DNA from: Candidatus Saccharimonadota bacterium | GTDB taxonomy: Bacteria; Patescibacteriota; Saccharimonadia; Saccharimonadales; Saccharimonadaceae | DNA length: 64,000 bases | Reading direction: 5' to 3' | NCBI GenBank assembly: GCA_905373835.1 | Contig: CAJPUN010000004.1 | Coordinates: forward strand, 12,174 to 76,173 | In this document: positions 52,452-61,718 of the stretch, piece after piece | Numbering within the stretch: the stretch's first letter is position 1 | How the letters are laid out: each line of letters starts with the position of its first letter | Position numbers and translations under genes: made by a program | The notes under the pieces: generated by a model | Seen by the model: the letters and a program-made list of their open reading frames with translations, nothing else | Told to the model about the DNA's origin: nothing | Database searches by the model: none

Positions 52452-54293
52452 GTCTTTATTTTAGTGGATCACAAACAGCCTGAAAATAAGTGAGAGCTCA
52501 AGTCTACAGGTTAAGAGAAATAACGATAGGGAAGTGGCTTCCCCTCCCGCCCCGAACACTACATATACTCAGCTATAACAGAGGTAATTTGCCGCGTGGA
52601 CAACTATCGTGTACACATGATGGCTGCGGATATTTGCGTGTGATTTTGCGCTCATAGGCTTATGTATCGGCCGTTTTGTGTGCAAGATAATTCTGCCACA
52701 GCCACAATTTGCTCATATATATCTCTTGCATCTATTCCTTTGCAGAGCATCTCAGGTGCACAGCAAAAGTGGCCGAAAAGGGTAGGGCAAGGCAGGGGAG
52801 TCTGCCGCCCTTTCGCCAAAAATTCCCAGCAACCGCCCTACCCCTGTTCTTGCCTCATTTCACTAGCATCTACCACTGATAAGCTCATATTCGAGAGCTA
52901 TGTTATCGTGACATACCTCACCTGAGCTGTAGCTCTCTGGTTCTTCTGTACTTATTATTATAGCCAAAGAGTCATACTTGTCCTTGCAGCAGCACACAGC
53001 ATATTTTCGGCTTAGATGAAAGCTATTAAGCTATAGTAATCAAAACGGCCTAAGGCCGCATAGAAATATACCCAGAAAGCTCACAATTTCACAGCGCTGA
53101 TTAACTATACTACACAATATAGCAAGCAACCATGCACAGCAAAGTAGCGGCCAGAAGTAAAGCATAAGCATAAACATCAACGCTAATAGACAAGGGAATA
53201 TGAGCCGCACCATGACGCAATCTATGCGCGCACAAATAATTCACACCCACGCAGCAGTAGGGTAGATGCAAAAGATGTATCATTAATCATCTTTAGGAGT
53301 GTAATATAACTTCGCACAATAATCCTTTTACGATGCATATATAGCTCAGACCTCAGCTGTAGCCTGAATTAAGCTGGGTTTGGCGGTTATGGGCTTTATG
53401 AGCATAAGACGCATATCCGGTATAGATCTTCGATTATTGATCGATCTTGCTTCTTGTTCAGCAGGTTCACTTAAGATATCTGCGCCATCCAATGGGGAGA
53501 GTAAGGATAGAGCCGTGGACTTATATGTCCTGCAAAGGTAAAAGTACACGCTTGTTCTATTGGAGGGAACACACGGCGCATATATTCATGAACATTCGCG
53601 TGTGCAAAGTTATGTACATTTGTTCGTGTGAGTGTGTCTGATTGCCGCGCAAGGTTTGCAACTTGTCTGTGCAATGGCTCGATATCAAACAAATGAGCGC
53701 GGCTGCAGATCTAGGTATGCGCGCTCTGGTCTCGTATTTGCCTGGCGTCATGCCAGTGCTTGCCCAGACTCCACAGGCTGTCTGCCGTGTTGCTTTGTTT
53801 GACATTTTGTTTGCTTAGTATTTTTGCTATGTTTTCTACCCTGCTTGGATTGACCGAAATTAAAATACTATACAATATCATGATTTGACTTTTCTGCAAA
53901 AAACATCTCCCCTACTATTTTTTGCATTTTGTTGATTTTGTAGTATAGATATAGTATTTGCATTTTTTATGTTTTGTTATGTAAAGTGTTGTAAATTTGT
54001 TCTTGTTTTGCAGAACAGCTCCCCTGCCCTTTGCTGAGATACGCTGTAGGTATTGACCGCGATCAATTACATACCTTCAGTAGTTCTTGCACTGTTTCTT
54101 TTGTCACGCCGCTCTATTCTCTGGAATATTAATGGAATGGTCTCTAGTATCTTTCTTACACAGCCGTTCCTGGTGCGGCGCTTGTGATGGATTTAGCCTC
54201 ACTACAACACCGTGTTCAGTGGAGCAGCTACTTGTTAGAGATATCAAAAATTCTTAACATTAAAAACATAAATGCTCTATTGTCAATACCCCA
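52452..54293. other. Gene desert of about 1.84 kb
   Basis: No supported gene. It contains hairpin GGGAAG-TGG-CTTCCC near 52530, and near 52786-52860 a region where AAAGGG/CCCTTT enclosing GGCAG/CTGCC competes with GGGTAGGGC/GCCCTACCC, like a switch. The 53.85-54.05 kb part is strongly AT-rich. Short frames there have no start signals. An unrecognised long RNA or decayed DNA are both possible. Confidence 0.4.
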
Positions 54294-55220
54294 CTACCGA
54301 TACGCCGCTCGGCCACTGACGCGGACATCGAGATATTTGGGAGTGATGTGGTGCTGCGCCAGATAGCGAATGGCCCGGGCGGCATCCTCGCTCTGCAGGC
54401 CAGCCGAGCGATCGACCGAGAACTTAACAGGATACTCCACCCCTGTAAACCAAACGTAGATTTGACGAGTTGTGCCAGCAGGCAGCGTGATTTTTTGGAC
54501 GGTGAGCTGGTGGCGACGGACTGCGCCAACGACTTTGCCGATGAAGCCGAGAAATTGGTTGCTGGCAACGACTTGGTTGTTGCGCGTGCCGATACCACTG
54601 TCGTCTACTACTTCAATGCTTGGCCGTGGCCCATAAGCGCGGCGAAAGGCGTGGCCCTCGGTATCAACAAAGAGTTGCTGGCGATTGACCGTCCAGACCA
54701 CTGCTGCCTGGCGCATGGCGAGGGTGATGGTGCTACGCCCCAGGCCAGCTTGCTGCGTGGCTGGAAGCACTGCGGCCACTTCGGGGCAATCATGCGTCTG
54801 GAGATAGGCCGCCAGCCGACTAGTATTGAGTGCAAAGCGAAAACGCTCCAGCGGATGGGCAGTGAGATAGTCGTTGATCTTGGCTTGGTAGAGCTGATGG
54901 TTGCTGGTGAGATTGCCTGCAACAACTGGTGTCGCAATGACGTTATCGAGCGCAAACCACACTGCAGCCAGCAGCCCCACTACCACTCCAAGCGACAGTG
55001 CCACGCGGCGGCGCGTCCGGCGCAAATCATGCGCATGCATACGCGGCGACCGCAGCAGTGCCTTGGGCTCGCCCGCACTCGGCACGCGGCTCACCAAGCT
55101 ACCAGTCAGCGTCCGGTTGCGTCGGTAGGTATAGGCGGTGCGCTGGGGCTGCTCTTCCCTCTTGTTTTTGGCAGCTCGACGGCGTGCTGGTGGTGGTGTT
55201 TGTTTTGTGCGAAAGCCCAT
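54294..55220 (-). CDS. ftsQ: Cell division protein FtsQ/DivIB-like
   Basis: About 308 residues. A basic cytosolic tail (about 75 residues, Arg-rich) and one membrane helix (VALSLGVVVGLLAAVWFALD) lead to an external region with the POTRA/FtsQ pattern. It ends with ITPKYLDVRVSGRAAYR, the typical FtsQ C-terminus (FIDLR...). The ATG at 55220 follows TATAAT by 13 bases; an ATG inside the -10 itself (55235) cannot be used. It lies apart from murG by about 700 bases holding two plus-strand small ORFs, which is unusual for a dcw cluster. Confidence 0.8.
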   Translation of the reverse strand: MGFRTKQTPPPARRRAAKNKREEQPQRTAYTYRRNRTLTGSLVSRVPSAGEPKALLRSPRMHAHDLRRTRRRVALSLGVVVGLLAAVWFALDNVIATPVVAGNLTSNHQLYQAKINDYLTAHPLERFRFALNTSRLAAYLQTHDCPEVAAVLPATQQAGLGRSTITLAMRQAAVVWTVNRQQLFVDTEGHAFRRAYGPRPSIEVVDDSGIGTRNNQVVASNQFLGFIGKVVGAVRRHQLTVQKITLPAGTTRQIYVWFTGVEYPVKFSVDRSAGLQSEDAARAIRYLAQHHITPKYLDVRVSGRAAYR

Positions 55221-55404
55221 GATGCTACAGGCCATTATACCGTAGATGGTTGGTTGTTGGCAAAGGCTGCGCCACTTCATTTTCGATCCCATCTGGGGCA
55301 CCATCGTCAAGAAGTTCCCACAGGCCAACACATGACACGCTCTTGACATATATTCCAGGTTTATCCATACTAATGGCATTATCAACATAATCGGAGAAAC
55401 TGCG

Positions 55405-55629
55405 ATGAAAGTACTAGAAACAACGAAGGATGGGGCAACTGTTCAACTAACGAAAGACGAGCTTCGCCTTATTGGGTCATTAGGTATTGAAGTGTTTTAC
55501 GGAGCCTTTCGACAAGAATGCAAACGTCTTTGGACTACTGTTGCTATGCCAATTCCATTTGAGCAATCTGGCGAAATATTGTACAAGTTTCATGACATTG
55601 TCAAGGCCGTAAACGCCTTATCCAAGTAA
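55405..55629 (+). CDS. Small hypothetical protein, 74 aa
   Basis: Not recognised. GGAG lies 8 bases before ATG 55405. The sequence (TTKDGATVQLTKDELRLIGS ... FHDIVKAVNALSK) looks like a compact alpha/beta fold. It is on the plus strand between ftsQ and murG, which run the other way, and is AT-richer than both, so it was probably inserted. The next small frame follows after about 10 bases. Confidence 0.55.
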   Translation: MKVLETTKDGATVQLTKDELRLIGSLGIEVFYGAFRQECKRLWTTVAMPIPFEQSGEILYKFHDIVKAVNALSK

Positions 55630-55639
55630 GATGAGATAA

Positions 55640-55855
55640 TTGTATTCAATAAACGATTACCTAACGCCTGGGAGCGACGCCCAGTTTGCCGCCATCGAAG
55701 GAATCATGGACCATGGTTACGAAAAGCACGGCGGCGACATCCCATGGGCTAGCCGCGAAGAATTTGGGAACGCTGCGATGAGCGACCTCAACAGCGCTGA
55801 TACAGCCCTATCCGCATCATTGTCGCTAGTCTCCAGACGTGCTGTCATTTGGTGA
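55640..55855 (+). CDS. Small hypothetical protein, up to 71 aa
   Basis: The frame opens at TTG 55640; the first ATG is at 55706. No SD is visible for TTG. It may be the second cistron of the preceding gene (10-base gap), or a remnant of a longer gene. A terminator follows. Confidence 0.35.
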   Translation: MYSINDYLTPGSDAQFAAIEGIMDHGYEKHGGDIPWASREEFGNAAMSDLNSADTALSASLSLVSRRAVIW

Positions 55856-55886
55856 GTCACTATGCAAGCTTATAATAAAATTATAC

Positions 55887-55911
55887 TAAAACCGGTCATT
55901 CCAACCGGTTT
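55887..55911. terminator. Bidirectional terminator between the small genes and murG
   Basis: AAAACCGGT (55887-55895) pairs perfectly with ACCGGTTTT (55903-55911), loop of 7, GTTTG after. Confidence 0.8.
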
Positions 55912-55943
55912 TGTTTGTCTATATGATACGCGAGTGCTCTACC

Positions 55944-57095
55944 CTACTTCTGACGCCGAGCCGTCTCTACCACCATTTGCGCTACATCGCGGGCAGCGTA
56001 GGGACGTGCATAGGTGTGAAGGCGCTGAGCAAGCTGCTGGCGCTGCGCAGGGTCGCGCATGAGGGTAAGAATGGCTTGGCCAAGGGCATCACTCTGCTCT
56101 AGGGCGTCGTCTTGCAAGACCAGCGCAGCCTTGGCTTCGGCATAGATGGCAGCATTTTTGCGTTGGTCGCCCAGGTGATGGGCCGGCACCAAGATAGCCG
56201 CCTGAGCGAGGCCAGCGAGCTCCTGCGTGAAGGTGGCACTGGCGCGTGATACTACCACATCGGCTGCACCGAGCAATTGCGCCATATGCTCGAAAACGAA
56301 GGGTACGCAGTGAAAATCGGGGTGCTGCGGCGCTTTGGCTTGGGCGGCATCATAATTGCCCTTGCCTGCCACCAGATAAACCTGTATGCCAGCAGCCAGC
56401 AGCTCATCAGCAGCGCGCAGCACCGCGTGATTGATAATGGCCGAGCCAAGACCACCACCGGTAGCAACGACTAATGGCTTGTGTGTATCAAGCGAGAAGG
56501 TCTGCCGTGCCTGCTGCCGCTGAGCCGCAGTGAGCGGACGAAAATCAGCGCCAATCGGCACCCCCACATAGCGGCTACGCGATGCTGGATAGTGATAATG
56601 CTTGAGGGGCCAGCCTGTAGCAATCGCTGCTGCCCAACGTGCCATCACACGGTTAGTCAGGCCAGGGCGAGCATCGGAGTCGTGAATCACTACTGGTACG
56701 CGCAGACAGCGCGCTGCAATACCGACCGGCAAGCACACAAACCCCCCCTTGGCAAAGATCACATCTGGCCGCCAGCGCAGCACCAGCCAGAGGCTCTGGC
56801 ATATGCCAGCCAGGATCTTAAAGATATCTAGTATATTAGCCAGGACAATACTCGGCATGAGCAACTGGCGCACTACGCTGAGGTGCTGGTAGCGCCGGAA
56901 CTTGCCCGCAGCGATTGTCCGCACCCGCACTGGCACTGCAGCGTGCTGCATGAGCCCGCGCGATTGGCTAGCGAAGGCCTTATCGCAGACGAAGGTCACC
57001 TGCACATCGGGCTGGAGGGCTGCGATTTCATTAATGACGGCGACGACCGGCGTAACGTGCCCGCCCGATCCACCGCCGACTGCCAGTAGCTTCAT
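55944..57095 (-). CDS. murG: UDP-GlcNAc:lipid I transferase MurG
   Basis: A 383-residue GT-B enzyme (family GT28) that makes lipid II from lipid I at the inner membrane face. It starts MKLLAVGGGSGGHVTPVVAVI with the glycine-rich loop. The second domain has VVATGGGLGSAIINHAV and VSRASATFTQELAGLAQAAILVP (donor-binding, GGS/E region), then HQ-like residues as HLGDQRKNA. The ATG at 57095 has AAAGGAGA 6 bases upstream and lies within the end of ftsW by 65 bases, so translation is coupled. Longer in-frame starts are inside ftsW. Confidence 0.95.
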   Translation of the reverse strand: MKLLAVGGGSGGHVTPVVAVINEIAALQPDVQVTFVCDKAFASQSRGLMQHAAVPVRVRTIAAGKFRRYQHLSVVRQLLMPSIVLANILDIFKILAGICQSLWLVLRWRPDVIFAKGGFVCLPVGIAARCLRVPVVIHDSDARPGLTNRVMARWAAAIATGWPLKHYHYPASRSRYVGVPIGADFRPLTAAQRQQARQTFSLDTHKPLVVATGGGLGSAIINHAVLRAADELLAAGIQVYLVAGKGNYDAAQAKAPQHPDFHCVPFVFEHMAQLLGAADVVVSRASATFTQELAGLAQAAILVPAHHLGDQRKNAAIYAEAKAALVLQDDALEQSDALGQAILTLMRDPAQRQQLAQRLHTYARPYAARDVAQMVVETARRQK

Positions 57096-58389
57096 GAGAG
57101 GTCTCCTTTTCGTTGATTGGTTGGTAAGCTGCCTGGCGTGATAATTGGAAGGCCAGACCAAGCGCACCAGCAATAAATACCATACTGGTGCCACCAAAGC
57201 TCAGCAATGGCAGCGTAATACCCGTCAGCGGGAAGACTCCAATCATCGACGCTACATTTAGCATAACATGTGCACCCAGCCAGCCAAAGACTCCAGCTAC
57301 CACCAGACGCATTGTCATATCAGGCAGGCGCTCGGCAATCCTCAGCAGGCGCAGTAGCAGCGCTGCAAACAATGCCAGCACGACCACCGCCCCCACAAAG
57401 CCAAACGTCTCACCAATGATGGCAAAGACTGAGTCATTAATCGCCTCAGGGAGGTAGCCCGTCGCTTGGATACTGTTACCAATACCCAGGCCAAATAGCC
57501 CGCCCGTACCCAGTGCAATCTTGGCATTCTTGATGTGGTAGCCATCATCGTTGCTACTGGCGGCGTGGTCATCCCCCTGGAAGAAGGTCGCCACCCGCTC
57601 CATGCGGTGCGGCGCAATGACGATGAGCAGCAACACCAGTGCCACACAACCCGCCGCTAGATAGGCTAGCCAGCGCCAGCTCATGCCACTCATCACCAGC
57701 ATACACGCCACCATGGCAGTGAGCGCTAGGCCTGTGCCCATATCCTTTTGCAAAAATATCACGAAAAAGAGCGCTGCGCACATCATAATTACCATGGGGA
57801 TGATCGTCTGATGGAGGTCGTTTATCACCCCCTGGCGCGCCCGTGTGCCGAGGAAGAGCGCCATATAGATAAGCATGCCAAACTTCAGCATCTCGGCTGG
57901 CTGGAAGCTCCCTAGCGACCCCAGCGAGAACCAGCGACACGCCCCAAGGCTACACTGGGCAATTGCCGAGACATGCAGCATATTGCCAAGGACAAACAGC
58001 AGCGCACACAGCACGAAGCCGCTGGCTAGCAGCGTACCCGCCTTTTGGCGCAGCCACGCAAAGGGCACGAGCGACAACCCCACAAAGGCGCTAATTGATA
58101 GCAGCAAGCTCACCGTCTGCTTGATAGCGAAGTAGCCATCGGTGTAGTAGTTGGTGTTGTGCGCAGAGTTGAGCACATTGGCACGCTGCGGGCCAATGGC
58201 ATACATCACCACCAAACCCAGCAGCATGAGCAGCCCCACCCAGAGGATAATCTGATAGTCCGGCCGGTGCAAACGCGGCACAGCGACAGATGGAGCGGAG
58301 GTAGTACTACGTTGCTCACGGCGCACTGGCTGAGCCGACCGAGCCGAAGCCGATCGGTGTGCAGCACGAGTGCGGCGAGCAGCAGCCAT
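57031..58389 (-). CDS. ftsW: Peptidoglycan polymerase FtsW
   Basis: A 452-residue SEDS-family glycosyltransferase that polymerises glycan strands at the septum. After an Arg-rich cytosolic N-terminus come about nine or ten membrane helices. Conserved parts include YFAIKQTVSLLLSISAF, GACRWFSLGSLGSFQPAEMLKFGMLIYMALFL, LQKDMGTGLALTAM, and GITLPLLSFGGTSMVF at the end. ATG 58389 follows the mraY stop by 1 base; GTG 58407 is an alternative. murG overlaps its 3' end. Confidence 0.95.
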   Translation of the reverse strand: MAAARRTRAAHRSASARSAQPVRREQRSTTSAPSVAVPRLHRPDYQIILWVGLLMLLGLVVMYAIGPQRANVLNSAHNTNYYTDGYFAIKQTVSLLLSISAFVGLSLVPFAWLRQKAGTLLASGFVLCALLFVLGNMLHVSAIAQCSLGACRWFSLGSLGSFQPAEMLKFGMLIYMALFLGTRARQGVINDLHQTIIPMVIMMCAALFFVIFLQKDMGTGLALTAMVACMLVMSGMSWRWLAYLAAGCVALVLLLIVIAPHRMERVATFFQGDDHAASSNDDGYHIKNAKIALGTGGLFGLGIGNSIQATGYLPEAINDSVFAIIGETFGFVGAVVVLALFAALLLRLLRIAERLPDMTMRLVVAGVFGWLGAHVMLNVASMIGVFPLTGITLPLLSFGGTSMVFIAGALGLAFQLSRQAAYQPINEKETSHEATGSRRWIGRARYAGRRRH

Positions 58390-58390
58390 T

Positions 58391-59419
58391 CTAGATGTGT
58401 CCCCCACCCAGCGCCATCATCAGGCCAATAAAGCCCGCCACGCAAGAGATCACCCAGAAACGCATCGTCACCTTCACCTCTGGCCAACCGACTGCTTGGA
58501 AGTGCTGGTGAATTGGTGCCGAGATAAACACCTTGCGGTGGAAGAACTTCTTGCTGAGGATTTGAATAAGGCTCGAGCCCGCCTCTACCACAAACAGCAC
58601 ACCAATCACGGGCAGCAAAAACAGCGTATTCGTCAGCATCGCCACGACGCCTAGGCTCGTCCCAAAGGCAAAGCTCCCCACATCGCCCATAAAGAACCGT
58701 GCTGGATAAATATTAAACCACAGGTAGCTCAGCAGCGCCCCCACCACGGTGAAGCAAAAGCCCGCCAGCTGCAAATGCCCCTGTAGTAAGGCAATCACCC
58801 CAAAGATGCAATAGCTCACCGCCAGCAGTCCACCAGCCAGACCATCCAGGCCATCGCTAATGTTCACTGCATTGCCAGTTGCTACCACCGCAAAGATAAA
58901 GAGCGGGACAATCCACGGGCCGAGCTGCCAGTCACCAAGGTACGGCACATGCACCGTTGTATAGCCTAGCTTGACGTAAAAGAACCAAGCCAGCACCGCC
59001 GCCATCACCGCGATCATTGAGAACTTCAGCCAGGCACGCAAGCCTGCCGAGCCCGAGCCATCACTGTTGATATTGATCACATCGTCCAGCAGCCCCACTG
59101 CCCCACCACCAAGCAGTGCCGCCAGTGGAAGCCAGGTCTGGGCTCGGTCGAGATTAAACCCCAGCGTCACCACGGCAATGGCCACAATACCAACCATCCC
59201 TGCCATCGTGGGGATATTGCGCGTGAATTTATCGGCATGCAGCTTAGTAAAGACCGTCAATTCCTCGCCCGTTGTGCTCGCGGCCCGCTGTTTTTTCCAA
59301 AACTTATAGCGGTAAGCAAAGTAGGTATAGAGCGGCGTGAGGGCCATCGCCAGCAAAAAGGCCGCGACGCTGAGGAGAAACGTCGCGTTGAGCTCGCGAA
59401 CGAGTGTGGTGAGGTTCAT
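58391..59419 (-). CDS. mraY: Phospho-MurNAc-pentapeptide transferase MraY
   Basis: A 342-residue membrane enzyme that forms lipid I from UDP-MurNAc-pentapeptide and undecaprenyl phosphate. About ten helices. Catalytic and Mg motifs: GGGAVGLLDDVININ (Asp-Asp pair), GNAVNISDGLDGLAGG, YPARFFMGDVGSFAFG and SAPIHQHFQAVGWPEVKV. ATG 59419 overlaps the ftsI stop (TAATG). Standard member; the usual murF and murD neighbours are absent here. Confidence 0.96.
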   Translation of the reverse strand: MNLTTLVRELNATFLLSVAAFLLAMALTPLYTYFAYRYKFWKKQRAASTTGEELTVFTKLHADKFTRNIPTMAGMVGIVAIAVVTLGFNLDRAQTWLPLAALLGGGAVGLLDDVININSDGSGSAGLRAWLKFSMIAVMAAVLAWFFYVKLGYTTVHVPYLGDWQLGPWIVPLFIFAVVATGNAVNISDGLDGLAGGLLAVSYCIFGVIALLQGHLQLAGFCFTVVGALLSYLWFNIYPARFFMGDVGSFAFGTSLGVVAMLTNTLFLLPVIGVLFVVEAGSSLIQILSKKFFHRKVFISAPIHQHFQAVGWPEVKVTMRFWVISCVAGFIGLMMALGGGHI

Positions 59420-61173
59420 TATGGTGTGTGTCCTTTCGGCTCGAGCTTCATATAGTCGAGCAACCAATTAGATATATCCGTGAAAATCGGGTGAGCGTCT
59501 TGACCCCCCTGCATATTCAGCCCTTTGCCCGAAACCTCCACCATAATAACATACGCTGGTGTTTTGCCAACCTCCCCACCAAAACCGAGGTAGGTGCCAA
59601 TAGTTTGGTTAGAAATATACTTACCATCCTTGATGGTTTGCGATGTACCCGTCTTGCCGCCAATGTAGAACCCCGCGCGGTCACCACCCGCATAAAAGGC
59701 CTGGCGTGCTTGGTGCACCATCTCGCGCACAGTGGCGGATGATTGCGGCTTGATAACATGAGCATACGAGGCCTTGCGTGCCGCCTTGGCAAAGGTGCCA
59801 TTGTCGTCAATCGTCCCCGCAATGACGGTGGGGCTGTGGTACGTCCCACCATTGATAATCGCACTAAAACCGGCTGAGACCTGCAGCATTGTCGCATCCA
59901 TCCCCTGGCCAAAGGACATATTAGAGTAGCGCACCGCATTGCCCTGCTGCTGGGTGGGTGATACGATATTACCCTTAGCCTCACCAGCGAGTTCCACTCC
60001 CGTCAGCTGCCCAAGGCGAAAGCGCTTGTGGAAGTAATCATACATTGTGTCGCGCGCCTGGCGAGTGATGTAGCTGCCATTGCCCAGGCGCTGCGCCACC
60101 GTGACCATACCAGTGTTGAGCGACCAATTGAGAGCGTGCTGCATGGTAATATTGCCCGTCTGGCCCTTGCTGGCATTGCCGATAGTGATGTCGTCTACCT
60201 TGATGCTGTCGGTGTTGTTGTAGGTGGTTTGCGGCGTGATGACCCCTTTGTCGATGCCCGTCGCCACTGTAAAGGTTTTGATATCAGAGCCCGGCTCGTA
60301 TGGTGTGGTGATGGTGTTGTTATTGAGCGCGGCGACGCTTTTGATCGTCTTAAGGTTGGACGGGTCATAGGTGGGGAGGTTAGCCATGGCTAAGACTTGG
60401 CCATTCTGTGGATTCATCACGACGGCACTGACATCGGTAGCGCCACTGCGCTTGGCCCCATCGACAAGCGCTTGCTCGACCCTCGTCTGGATGTTGCGAT
60501 CGATCGTCAGTACCATATTGGTCCCATTCTTAGCAGGCTGGTTGATATTCGTCCGGCCAATGGTTAGTGGTACTGAGCGGATATCTGTCACTGTCTTAAG
60601 CACTCCATCTGTGCCGCGCAGCTTATCATCATTAGCCTGTTCGAAGCCGTACTTCCCCTTACCCTCGGCATCGACAAAGCCCAGCACTTGGCTAGCCAAC
60701 TGCCCTTCTGGGTAAACGCGCTGGCTCATCGCATCAAAGCCCACCCCAGCGAGATTCTCCTTCTTGATAAGTTCAGCCTGCTTACGGCTCACTTTGGTGG
60801 CAAGCACTTGGTAGCGGCTTGGTTTACGTGTGATATATTGGCGAAAATTCTCACGCACATTACCACCAGCCACCTGGTTGAGGACCGTCACGATCTTATC
60901 TACATCTGTCACAGCCATCGGGTCAGCCCACACGGTATAGACCGTCTCATTCATGACGAGTTTGGCGGGAGTAGTACCATCCATGGTGTATATCTCACCG
61001 CGCTGGGCGCGCAGACGAAATTGCTTGACTTGCTCGCTATCGGCCTGCGATACATAGTAATCATGTTGCAGCACCTGCACATACCCCAGGCGCAGTACAA
61101 ACACCACAAGTAGCCCGCCGAGCACAGCGGCGAGCGCCTGAGCGCGTGGCGTAGCAAGATGGCGCTGCAGCAT
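59419..61173 (-). CDS. ftsI: Septal penicillin-binding protein (class B, FtsI)
   Basis: A 584-residue transpeptidase. A single N-terminal helix (about 15-33) anchors it outside. The pedestal domain (from AQRGEIYTMDG) precedes the transpeptidase domain, with SxxK as Ser296-x-x-Lys299 (PYEPGSDIKTF; the usual Thr-Phe is Asp-Ile), SxN as Ser351-Leu-Asn353 (NWSLNTGMV) and KTG at 507-509 (GGKTGTSQT). It partners FtsW. Its 3' end overlaps mraY; ftsL is 3 bases upstream. Confidence 0.95.
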   Translation of the reverse strand: MLQRHLATPRAQALAAVLGGLLVVFVLRLGYVQVLQHDYYVSQADSEQVKQFRLRAQRGEIYTMDGTTPAKLVMNETVYTVWADPMAVTDVDKIVTVLNQVAGGNVRENFRQYITRKPSRYQVLATKVSRKQAELIKKENLAGVGFDAMSQRVYPEGQLASQVLGFVDAEGKGKYGFEQANDDKLRGTDGVLKTVTDIRSVPLTIGRTNINQPAKNGTNMVLTIDRNIQTRVEQALVDGAKRSGATDVSAVVMNPQNGQVLAMANLPTYDPSNLKTIKSVAALNNNTITTPYEPGSDIKTFTVATGIDKGVITPQTTYNNTDSIKVDDITIGNASKGQTGNITMQHALNWSLNTGMVTVAQRLGNGSYITRQARDTMYDYFHKRFRLGQLTGVELAGEAKGNIVSPTQQQGNAVRYSNMSFGQGMDATMLQVSAGFSAIINGGTYHSPTVIAGTIDDNGTFAKAARKASYAHVIKPQSSATVREMVHQARQAFYAGGDRAGFYIGGKTGTSQTIKDGKYISNQTIGTYLGFGGEVGKTPAYVIMVEVSGKGLNMQGGQDAHPIFTDISNWLLDYMKLEPKGHTP

Positions 61174-61176
61174 GGG

Positions 61177-61530
61177 CTACTCGCTGGCGTACGCTGTATT
61201 GGCTGGTGTTGTCATCGTTTTGGCCACACTACTACCCTGCACTTCCTTAAGGGCGGTCAGACGGGCGTTATCGACCTCCAAGTCCTTCTTTTGCTCGCTG
61301 AGAGAGGAGATCTTGTCGTCAATCTTGCTGGCCTCGTAGCCATAGCTGACTGTGTGTGTCGCCTGCGCTAGATATATCAAGCCAAGGATGGTGATAAGGA
61401 GGGCAATCAGCACTGTGTGGGTGATTGGTCCAAGTTTGATAGCCGAAGCAAAAGCAACGGTGTTACGGTTGCGCTTCCAGGTGCTCTGGCGTCGACTATT
61501 AAATTGCATTGTCCGTGTGTAGGTTGTCAT
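61177..61530 (-). CDS. ftsL: FtsL/DivIC-like division protein
   Basis: A 117-residue bitopic protein. A basic cytosolic tail (about 32 residues), one helix (HTVLIALLITILGLIYLAQ) and an external coiled coil (ASKIDDKISSLSEQKKDLEVDNARLTALKEV) are the FtsL/DivIC pattern. Position between rsmH and ftsI supports FtsL. The sequence is too variable to assign by motif alone. Start: ATG 61530, or 61509. Confidence 0.8.
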   Translation of the reverse strand: MTTYTRTMQFNSRRQSTWKRNRNTVAFASAIKLGPITHTVLIALLITILGLIYLAQATHTVSYGYEASKIDDKISSLSEQKKDLEVDNARLTALKEVQGSSVAKTMTTPANTAYASE

Positions 61531-61581
61531 TGTGGTGGTGTTTGTGTTGTTTAGCGTTAGTATGGGGTCGTTTCTAGAGTG

Positions 61582-61603
61582 GGGGCGGATAACGCGCCGC
61601 CCC
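61582..61603. other. GC-rich hairpin in the rsmH-ftsL gap
   Basis: GGGGCGG (61582-61588) pairs with CCGCCCC (61597-61603). It lies between the 22-codon ORF and ftsL and may pace transcription or stabilise the message ends. Confidence 0.4.
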
Positions 61604-61626
61604 AGCGCGAGGTCTTAAGCCAAGGG

Positions 61627-61695
61627 CTATTTGCCGTGGCGGACCAATACTGTTGTCGTGATTGATTGATTTTGTACGGGGATACGAACTGGCAT
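61627..61695 (-). CDS. 22-codon ORF in the rsmH-ftsL gap
   Basis: A tiny frame from ATG 61695 to TAG 61627. AAGGAGT lies 6 bases before the ATG, the strongest SD in the neighbourhood. The peptide begins MPVRIPVQNQSI and ends VRHGK. It lies 23 bases after the rsmH stop in the same direction, with no frame overlap. It may be a leader peptide or a real microprotein of the division operon. Conservation in related genomes would decide it. Confidence 0.5.
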   Translation of the reverse strand: MPVRIPVQNQSITTTVLVRHGK

Positions 61696-61718
61696 GTCCC
61701 TACTCCTTTTTTTGTTTT

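Noticed and set aside
53346..54366. Several 60-80 codon frames in the gene desert
   Set aside because: They overlap each other on both strands, lack start signals and show no motif.
54348..55346. 332-codon frame on the plus strand
   Set aside because: Opposite ftsQ, which has the membrane helix, FtsQ C-terminus and a promoter; the plus frame has no domain and an implausible composition.
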